From contig JACQGL010000161.1 in the NCBI GenBank assembly GCA_016199525.1, forward strand, positions 1-39,800: DNA of 39,800 nt. The letters run 5' to 3'. The notes under the pieces are model-generated. The model worked only from the letters and a program-made list of their open reading frames with translations, was not told where the DNA came from and ran no database searches. A program made the translations under genes and the position numbers. This DNA comes from Armatimonadota bacterium. Lineage in GTDB: Bacteria; Armatimonadota; SYMT01; JACQGL01. This document shows positions 34,871 through 39,800 of this stretch, in pieces. Position 1 is the stretch's first letter. Each line of letters begins with the position of its first letter.

Positions 34871-35204
34871 GAGGACCCTCGCTCGCCTCCAGGACATGCT
34901 GAGCCACGCGCGTGAGGCCGTAGCCTTTGCGGCCAACAGGGAGCGGGCAGACCTGGACATCGACCGGTTGCTCAACCTAGGTCTCGTGCGCCTGCTGGAG
35001 GTCGTCGGGGAGGCGGCAAGCCAGGTCCCGCAGGCAGACCGCGCCCGGTACCCCCAGATACCCTGGCTTGGCATCATCCGGCTTCGCCACCGGATTGTCC
35101 ACGGCTACACGACCATCAACTTCGACATCCTGTGGCAGATCATCCACACCGACCTGCCGCCCCTGATCGCGCAGCGGGAGGCGATCCTGGCCGGGCAGCC
35201 GTAG
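34860..35204 (+). CDS. hepT: HEPN-domain ribonuclease toxin HepT
   Basis: A 114-residue HEPN RNase, the toxin of the MntA/HepT pair. The catalytic RX4HXY motif is R76-x4-H81-x-Y83 in [10 protein letters not shown], including the tyrosine that MntA adenylylates. The rest is the expected helical bundle ([21 protein letters not shown] near 33-53, and [12 protein letters not shown] at the end). It overlaps mntA by 11 bases and precedes larB by 22 bases, so it lies in a continuous + strand run. Motifs are intact, so the system is probably active. Confidence 0.92.
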   Translation: MLTERTLARLQDMLSHAREAVAFAANRERADLDIDRLLNLGLVRLLEVVGEAASQVPQADRARYPQIPWLGIIRLRHRIVHGYTTINFDILWQIIHTDLPPLIAQREAILAGQP

Positions 35205-35226
35205 TGCACTACTCCCGTGAAGAGCC

Positions 35227-36048
35227 GTGAACGCTGACCACGTCAAAGACATCCTGGCCCGGGTGCAAGCGGGAACGCTGACCGCTGACGAAGCCTTCGC
35301 CGCCCTCAAGTGGGCCCCCTATGAGGATCTGGGCTACGCCCGCGTGGATACACACCGCCGACTGCGCACGGGCACGCCGGAGGTCATCTACTGCGAGGGC
35401 AAGTCGCCCGAGCAGGTGGCGGGGATTGTGGACCGGCTGGCGGAGCACCACGGGTTTGTCCTGGCCACGCGCGCGGCAGCGGCGCACTTCGCGGCGGTGG
35501 CCGAGCGGCACCCGCAGGCGGTCTACCACCATCCCGCGCGCCTGATCGAGATCCGCCACGGCCCCCGACCGGCGCCGCCGGAAGACCATCCTCCCATTCT
35601 GGTCATCTCCGGGGGCACCTCGGACCTGCCGGTGGCCGAGGAGGCGGCGGTTACCGCCGAGTGCCTGGGTAATCGTGTAGAACGGCTGTACGACTGCGGC
35701 GTCGCGGGCCTGCATCGCCTCCTGGACGACCGCCAGCGACTCGACGAAGCGGGGGTAATGATCGTCGTTGCGGGGATGGAAGGCGCCCTCGCCAGCGTAG
35801 TGGGCGGGATGGTGGAGCAACCGGTGATCGCCGTTCCCACCAGCGTGGGCTACGGAGCCAGTTTTCAGGGCCTGGCCGCGCTCCTCTCCATGCTAAACTC
35901 CTGCGCCGCCGGCATTGCGGTGGTCAATATCGACAACGGCTTCGGGGCAGGCTACTTCGCCCATCTGATCAACCGCGCCGGAGAACGAACCAGCGAAAAA
36001 CGAAGCGGTGAAAGGGTAGATCAGCCGCAGATCAACGCCGATGGGTAG
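35227..36048 (+). CDS. larB: Nickel pincer cofactor biosynthesis protein LarB
   Basis: Carboxylates and hydrolyses nicotinic acid adenine dinucleotide to pyridinium-3,5-biscarboxylic acid mononucleotide, the first step of the nickel-pincer cofactor used by lactate racemase-type enzymes. The N-terminus DILARVQAGTLTADEAFAAL and YARVDTHRRLRTGTPEVIYCEGKSPEQV is typical. The C-terminal half is the PurE-like domain with ISGGTSDLPVAEEA, GMEGALASVVGG, VPTSVGYG and NIDNGFGAGYFA. After LINRA (about residue 252) the family normally ends. Here about 20 extra residues, ERTSEKRSGERVDQPQINADG, come from a dispersed repeat that provides the new stop. Start is GTG 35227. No larE or larA is in the window. Confidence 0.9.
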   Translation: MNADHVKDILARVQAGTLTADEAFAALKWAPYEDLGYARVDTHRRLRTGTPEVIYCEGKSPEQVAGIVDRLAEHHGFVLATRAAAAHFAAVAERHPQAVYHHPARLIEIRHGPRPAPPEDHPPILVISGGTSDLPVAEEAAVTAECLGNRVERLYDCGVAGLHRLLDDRQRLDEAGVMIVVAGMEGALASVVGGMVEQPVIAVPTSVGYGASFQGLAALLSMLNSCAAGIAVVNIDNGFGAGYFAHLINRAGERTSEKRSGERVDQPQINADG

Positions 36049-36150
36049 AAGGCGAAAGAGATCGCTTGCTCGCTCGGCAGAACCAGCGCGCATCGGCGTC
36101 GCCATCCTTTACTGCTCCGTAGGTCATCCCTGGATCTGCCTGTTCGCACG
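35985..36150 (+). repeat. Dispersed inverted repeat forming the larB tail and spacer
   Basis: ACGCCGATG (36035-36043) and CATCGGCGT (36091-36099) are perfect nine-base arms, with CAGATC near 36027 and GATCTG near 36133 as further outer matches. The left side translates as VDQPQINADG at the end of larB, a string resembling repeat-derived peptides elsewhere (recollection). The element fills the larB/larC spacer. Confidence 0.6.
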
Positions 36151-36153
36151 CCG

Positions 36154-37479
36154 ATGAAGATCGCCTACTTCGATTGCTTCGCGGGGATCTCCGGCGATAT
36201 GACGCTGGGGGCGCTGATCGACGCCGGAGCCGATGCGGATGCCCTGCGTGCCGGCCTGCAAACCCTGGCCCTACCGGAGTGGGAGCTACAGGTCGGCCGG
36301 GCGCTCAAGAACGGATTCGACGCCGCGGACGTGGAGGTGGTCGTGCGCGGCATCCCCGCGGGCGCGGCAGCCACCGTCCATCCCGGCCGGCCGGCGCACC
36401 ACCAGCGTCACACCCACCCTCACGGCGAGCACGGGCCCCAGGGCGACCAGTCCCGACTGCGTCGGGACCACTCCGCCAGCCATCCGTCCGCCCCTCACGG
36501 TACTCACTATCAGGAGCTGGTTCGCCTCATCCGCGCCAGCCAGCTGCCCGATCCCGTGAAAGAGCGCGGGCTGGCCGTGTTCGCGCGACTGGCCGAGGCA
36601 GAAGCCCGCGTCCACGGCACGACCGTGGACGAGATCCACTTCCACGAGGTGGGGGCCGTGGACAGCATCGTGGACATCCTGGGGAGCGTCTACGCGCTGC
36701 ACCTGCTCGGCGTGGAGCGCGTGGTCTGCTCTGAGCTGCCGACCGGTCGGGGGATGATCCGCACCACGCACGGCATCCTGCCTGTTCCCGCCCCCGCCAC
36801 GGCGGAACTGCTGCGCGGGATCCCGATCCGCCAGACGGAGACGGAGGGCGAGCTGACCACCCCCACCGGGGCAGCGCTGGCGGTGACCCTGGCCAGCGAG
36901 TTCGGCCCGATGCCCGCTATGCGCGTCACAGCGGTGGGGAGGGGAGCGGGCAAGCGCGATTTCCCGTTTCCCAATCTCCTGCGCGTGTTCGTTGGGGAGG
37001 CGATGCCCCCTGGTCGCTTCCCGGCGACTACCGTGACCGTGGTCGAGGCGAACCTGGACGATATGTCCCCCCAGCTCTACGACCACGTGATGGAGCGCCT
37101 GTTCGCCGCGGGGGCGCTGGATGTCACCCTCCAGCCGATCCAGATGAAGAAGAACCGGCCGGCGCACACGCTGACTGCGCTCTGCCCTCCCGAGCGTGCG
37201 GACGCAATTGTGGAGGTATTCTTTGCGGAAACCACCACGCTTGGCGTCCGGCTAAGCGAGTGGCGCCGGGCGTGCCTGGAGCGGGAGTGGGTTACCGTAA
37301 GCACGCCCTATGGCGACGTGCGCGTGAAAATCGGCCGGCAGAATGGAGAGGTGCGCACGGCGATGCCCGAGTACGAGGATTGCCGGCGGCGGGCCCGCGA
37401 GCGGTCCGTGCCGCTCAAAGACGTGCAGGCAGCGGCAATTGCCGCGTGGGAACAACTTCGCCGGTCGGCAGATCGTTGA
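36154..37479 (+). CDS. larC: Nickel pincer cofactor biosynthesis protein LarC (nickel insertase)
   Basis: CTP-dependent cyclometallase that inserts nickel into the organic pincer ligand. The 441-residue protein begins MKIAYFDCFAGISGDMTLGAL. It has IHFHEVGAVDSIVDILG, ELPTGRGMIRTTHGILPVPAPAT and TTPTGAALAVTLASEFG in the first domain, and EANLDDMSPQLYDHVMERLFAAGALDV with NRPAHTLTAL in the second. The gene is continuous, whereas some lactobacilli need a programmed frameshift to make it. The His-rich loop (about residues 75-120) contains a palindromic dispersed repeat, codons 98-106. ATG 36154 has no strong Shine-Dalgarno. Confidence 0.92.
   Translation: MKIAYFDCFAGISGDMTLGALIDAGADADALRAGLQTLALPEWELQVGRALKNGFDAADVEVVVRGIPAGAAATVHPGRPAHHQRHTHPHGEHGPQGDQSRLRRDHSASHPSAPHGTHYQELVRLIRASQLPDPVKERGLAVFARLAEAEARVHGTTVDEIHFHEVGAVDSIVDILGSVYALHLLGVERVVCSELPTGRGMIRTTHGILPVPAPATAELLRGIPIRQTETEGELTTPTGAALAVTLASEFGPMPAMRVTAVGRGAGKRDFPFPNLLRVFVGEAMPPGRFPATTVTVVEANLDDMSPQLYDHVMERLFAAGALDVTLQPIQMKKNRPAHTLTALCPPERADAIVEVFFAETTTLGVRLSEWRRACLEREWVTVSTPYGDVRVKIGRQNGEVRTAMPEYEDCRRRARERSVPLKDVQAAAIAAWEQLRRSADR
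36446..36470. repeat. Palindromic dispersed element, copy 2, inside larC
   Basis: GTCCCGAC (36450-36457) and GTCGGGAC (36461-36468) pair across a TGC loop, flanked by ACCA on both sides. It shares the ACCAGTCCCGA and TCGGGACCA ends with the element at 9056-9081. It lies within the His-rich disordered loop of LarC and keeps the frame open. Confidence 0.75.
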
Positions 37480-37573
37480 GGCGTGGTAACGTCAACACAC
37501 GTTGCTACGTTCAAACGGCGGAACGTGACAACACGGGAGTCTGGCTGCCCTCCGGGGAAGCAGCAGGCTGCGT

Positions 37574-38434
37574 CTATCCCAACCTCTCAATCTCGGCGCA
37601 CACCTCCTGGATCACCTCGTCGGGGGTAGAGGTGCCCGCGGTGATGCCCACGTGCTCCACGCCCGCGAACCACTCCTGCTGGAGATCGGCGGCCCCTTCC
37701 ACGTGGTACACAGTGGCGCCCTCCCGCGCGCACGTCCGAGCGAGCTGGCGGGTGTTGTTGCTGTTGCGTCCCCCAATCACCACCATTACCTGCACCTGTC
37801 GCGCCAGCTCCCGCGCCGCCTGCTGGCGCTCTTTTGTCGGCCGGCAGACGGTGTCTACAAAGCGGATCTCCGCCTCGGGCAGCGCGGCACGGATCTGCTC
37901 CACGCGCTCGCGCACCAGGTCCAGGGGCTGCGTCGTCTGCGCCACCACCCCCAGGCGAGCGTGCCCGTTCCTACCGACATCCGTATGGGCGCGCAGCCGC
38001 GCCACGTCGTCGGGTCGTTCCAGCACGACGCACTCCGCCAGGTCCCCCACCAGGCCGCGCACCTCCACGTGGTCTGCCTGGCCGATGACGACGGGGAAGT
38101 AACCGGCGGCGACGAGCGACGCCAGGGCGCGGTGGGCGCGGTTCACCAATGGGCAGGTGGCATCCTGAACCTGGTAGCCGCGCTCCTCCAGGCGCCCGCG
38201 GATTGTCTTGGAAACACCATGGGCGGTGATGATCACGCGCCCGGTGTCGACCGGGACTTCCGGTGATTCCGCTATCCGCAGCCCTGCCTCCTCAAGCCGG
38301 CGCAGGATCCTGGGGTTATGAACCAGCTGCCCCAGGATCGTCACCGACTCCGGCTCGGGCTCCATCAGGGCCAGGTCGATGGCGTCCCGAACGCCAAAGC
38401 ACATACCCAGCGACTGAGCCAGGGTTATCTTCAT
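37574..38434 (-). CDS. ispH: 4-hydroxy-3-methylbut-2-enyl diphosphate reductase
   Basis: Iron-sulfur enzyme of the MEP pathway, reducing HMBPP to isopentenyl and dimethylallyl diphosphate. The 286-residue protein has the three cluster cysteines C12 (GMCFGV), C94 (DATCPLVN) and C197 (VDTVCRPT). Substrate residues are H39 (QLVHNP), H72 (TAHGVS) and the H122-x-E124 pair. GGRNSNNTRQL supplies the Ser/Asn diphosphate ligands, and TAGTSTPDEVIQEV is the C-terminal block. ATG 38434 (minus) has GGAG about six bases upstream; the extended frame to 38548 lacks conservation. It converges with larC across a 94-base spacer. Its presence implies the MEP route to isoprenoids. Confidence 0.95.
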   Translation of the reverse strand: MKITLAQSLGMCFGVRDAIDLALMEPEPESVTILGQLVHNPRILRRLEEAGLRIAESPEVPVDTGRVIITAHGVSKTIRGRLEERGYQVQDATCPLVNRAHRALASLVAAGYFPVVIGQADHVEVRGLVGDLAECVVLERPDDVARLRAHTDVGRNGHARLGVVAQTTQPLDLVRERVEQIRAALPEAEIRFVDTVCRPTKERQQAARELARQVQVMVVIGGRNSNNTRQLARTCAREGATVYHVEGAADLQQEWFAGVEHVGITAGTSTPDEVIQEVCAEIERLG

Positions 38435-38793
38435 ACTGCGCTCCGCGATACCCACCCTCGACTTGGGTCTTTGGTCAGCGACGGGACCATTCGATCCCAT
38501 CGGTGCGCGGTCCCGTGGCTCGCGCGGCGGGCACGTCTCATGTATCACACCACCTGTTCAAGCAACGCTCGGCGCCGCCCCTTATCCGGTAGTCCATTGC
38601 CGACGTTGGGGGGAACGTCCGCTGCTGGAAACTCGTGGGCAGCAGGCGCCGGCGCGTTACATGCTCCCCCGATTCAGGCGGGCCAAATCAGCGTGTTCTA
38701 CGGCCGCAAAAGGAGAGTTTAAGCGCCGGAGATACGGAAGTTTTGCTCCAGCGCGGCGCCCTTTTTATCGAAGCGGAGAAAGCATAATTTGGT
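38435..38793 (+). other. Intergenic region between ispH and the GDT1-like gene
   Basis: About 360 bases between divergent genes. No protein, tRNA or known riboswitch is recognised. The right end holds the terminator-like hairpin and promoter listed separately; the rest (38435-38720) shows no structure that I can support. Confidence 0.4.
38722..38767 (+). terminator. Terminator-like hairpin upstream of the GDT1-like gene
   Basis: GCGCCGGAG (38723-38731) pairs with CTCCAGCGC (38746-38754) with one mismatch. GGCGCC and five T residues (38762-38766) follow. It lies 28 bases before the next promoter, so it may insulate that promoter from incoming transcription; no + strand gene lies just upstream. 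Confidence 0.45.
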
Positions 38794-38823
38794 TTGACAA
38801 ATAACCATTGGCTTTCTTATAAA
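38794..38823 (+). promoter_or_regulatory. Strong promoter of the GDT1-like gene
   Basis: A perfect TTGACA (38794-38799) and TATAAA (38818-38823) are separated by 18 bases. The surrounding 38780-38823 is unusually AT-rich for this window. The transcript would begin near 38830, so the ATG at 38855 is the natural start and the GTG at 38828 is excluded. Confidence 0.8.
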
Positions 38824-38854
38824 GGGGGTGACAACGTGGATCGGGGAGGAGCCG

Positions 38855-39145
38855 ATGGTGGAGCGAGCGTTGAACCCCTGGACGATCTTCTGGAGCGCGG
38901 CTCTGGTGGTCATCTTCGCGGAGCTGGGCTGCCTGGCGCGCACCAGCGTGCTGGTGATGCGTTATGGCAGGCCGTGGGTGGTCTTTGCGGGGACCCTGGT
39001 GGGCACCGCGATCATTATGGGCACGGGTATTCTGGCGGGGGAGCTGCTCCGTCGCTACCTGCCCGAGCCGCTCCTGCGCTGGGCGGCCGGCCTGTTCTTC
39101 CTGGCGCTGGGACTGCTCGTCCTGATCGGGAAGCTGGATGGGTGA
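38855..39145 (+). CDS. Half-size TMEM165/GDT1 (UPF0016)-like membrane protein
   Basis: A 96-residue membrane protein with three hydrophobic helices: about 9-24, 42-62 and 73-92. WTIFWSAALVVIFAELG corresponds to the start of the Mn2+/Ca2+:H+ exchanger family, where one repeat unit normally carries an ExGD[KR]T metal motif. Here E23-L-G is kept but the next residue is C26 and the Lys/Thr pair is shifted (CLARTS). The cation site is therefore altered. Half-size members work as homo- or hetero-oligomers, but I see no second half in the window. GGGGAGGAG at 38843-38851 is an excellent ribosome-binding site. Activity may be lost or changed. Confidence 0.6.
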   Translation: MVERALNPWTIFWSAALVVIFAELGCLARTSVLVMRYGRPWVVFAGTLVGTAIIMGTGILAGELLRRYLPEPLLRWAAGLFFLALGLLVLIGKLDG

Positions 39146-39375
39146 CGAAGAGCGGGGGGACGAAAACCGAAGGGGAGCGGGGCGGTTACACGGGGGCGAA
39201 GCGAAGGTCGTACGAAGAGATACGTGCATCTCCAGGTTAAGAGATCTCCTACAGATTCAATCGTTCAGCCGCAGGTGCGTCCCACCACTTTCGTCTTGCC
39301 ACCTTCGCCCCTTCGTTTCCCCCTTCTTCCTTCTCCGTGTGCCTGTTCGTCCTTCGGATTGTGCCATTTAGTGTC
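39146..39375 (+). repeat. Purine-rich then pyrimidine-rich two-arm spacer
   Basis: After the GDT1-like stop, 39146-39230 is purine-rich (GACGAAGAGC, ACGAAAACCGAAGG) and 39270-39360 is pyrimidine-rich (CTTTCGTCTTGCCACCTTCG, TTCGTTTCCCCCTTCTTCC). The arms are roughly reverse complements, as in the spacers after prfA, prmC and tsaC. No gene is supported. Confidence 0.45.
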
Positions 39376-39482
39376 ATTTCTTTCGGAGCAGGTTTGACCG
39401 TACCCCGAATGTGGCAATCGCTAGGGTGGCTGATCCGTGACCTAGAACGGGAAGGTCATCCTGCTCTTCCCTCCGCACTGGT

Positions 39483-39524
39483 CGAGGGGTCTGCGCCTGA
39501 TCGCAGGACAGACCCCTCGCATTT
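39483..39524 (+). terminator. Strong isolated stem-loop with short T-run
   Basis: CGAGGGGTCTG (39483-39493) and CAGACCCCTCG (39509-39519) form a perfect 11-base stem with a 15-base loop, followed by CATTTTCG. No + strand gene is seen upstream after the GDT1-like gene 340 bases away. It could end an unrecognised small RNA, or be another dispersed palindromic element. The remainder of 39376-39677 shows no gene. Confidence 0.55.
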
Positions 39525-39677
39525 TCGTACCCGGCTACCGCTCTCCGTTGTCGGGAGGAGGGCGGCATCCGGCTGCACCAATCAAAAGGATCGGAAAACC
39601 GGGAGGGATGGGCTGCGGGCCAGGGGTGAGAGCGACCGCGGGAGGCGCCGCCACCCTGCGTTGTGCCTACTTCCGTG

Positions 39678-39800
39678 TTACACACTGGTAACCGCCGCCT
39701 CATCCCGCCGTGCCCGCCGGCGCCGTGCCTCCAGCGCTACAAGCAGGATGCTGATGTCCGCCGGAGTCACGCCGGGGATGCGCGCCGCCTGGCCAACGGA
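39678..39800 (-). CDS. mnmG: C-terminal end of tRNA uridine-5-carboxymethylaminomethyl modification enzyme MnmG (partial)
   Basis: Forty codons enter from the right edge on the minus strand and end at TAA (39678-39680). The peptide SVGQAARIPGVTPADISILL and VALEARRRRARRDEAAVTSV corresponds to the conserved MnmG/GidA ending (SIGQASRIxGVxPADISxLLxxL), followed by a basic tail. MnmG with MnmE installs the cmnm5/nm5 group at wobble uridine 34. The FAD domain and the start lie outside the window. Confidence 0.85.
   Translation of the reverse strand, partial: SVGQAARIPGVTPADISILLVALEARRRRARRDEAAVTSV

Noticed and set aside
38705-38770. A yybP-ykoY manganese riboswitch before the GDT1-like gene
   Set aside because: AAAAGGAGAG is superficially similar to part of the consensus, but the required paired loops are absent and the element lies upstream of the promoter.

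Overview
The window is a high-GC (about two thirds G+C by eye) bacterial chromosome segment. It has strong AGGAGG ribosome-binding sites, frequent GTG/TTG starts and TGA as a normal stop. The order rpmE, DUF1385, prfA, prmC, tsaC, a PyrR-attenuated pyr operon, an InhA-like enoyl reductase and intergenic spacers full of dispersed repeats suggest a Terrabacteria-type environmental lineage. Armatimonadota or a relative is my best guess, held with low confidence because no rRNA gene or tRNA gene was seen.

Layout. (1) 74-4637: translation housekeeping on the + strand: ribosomal protein L31, a YqhQ-like membrane protein, release factor 1, its methyltransferase PrmC, and threonylcarbamoyl-adenylate synthase. 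(2) 4955-9039: a LolA-like secreted protein, two very small genes (one with a perfect 12-base Shine-Dalgarno), a mannitol-1-phosphate dehydrogenase, and an ECF sigma factor coupled to a membrane zinc-finger protein. (3) 9130-16480: an accessory stretch with decayed genes: a DNA methylase broken by a TGA and a frameshift, an FAD oxidoreductase, an AAA ATPase plus frameshifted DUF4276 pair that resembles defence modules, a beta-helix protein remnant, and a Uma2 nuclease-fold gene. (4) 16703-23905: enolase-superfamily dehydratase, InhA/FabI-like reductase, GH32-like glycosidase, TIM-barrel isomerase-like protein, DUF5677 protein, and a Wzm/Wzt-type polysaccharide exporter.

(5) 23971-34503: the pyrimidine operon. 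A consensus promoter and PyrR attenuator precede pyrR, pyrB, pyrC, carA and carB. Unusually, almost every junction after pyrB holds a non-pyrimidine gene: an AbiTii-like plus helix-hairpin-helix protein (pyrB/pyrC), an orphan M1-peptidase C-terminal domain (pyrC/carA), and an AbrB-like plus C39-like peptidase pair (carA/carB). A textbook MntA/HepT toxin-antitoxin pair follows carB. This interleaving of de novo UMP synthesis with defence- or dormancy-type genes is the most interesting feature of the window.

(6) 35227-39800: larB and larC for the nickel-pincer cofactor, ispH on the minus strand, a half-size TMEM165/GDT1-like membrane protein with its own strong promoter, and the C-terminal end of mnmG entering from the right on the minus strand.

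Spacers throughout carry several families of degenerate dispersed repeats. Some have entered coding sequence in frame: the carB linker, the larC His-rich loop and the larB tail.
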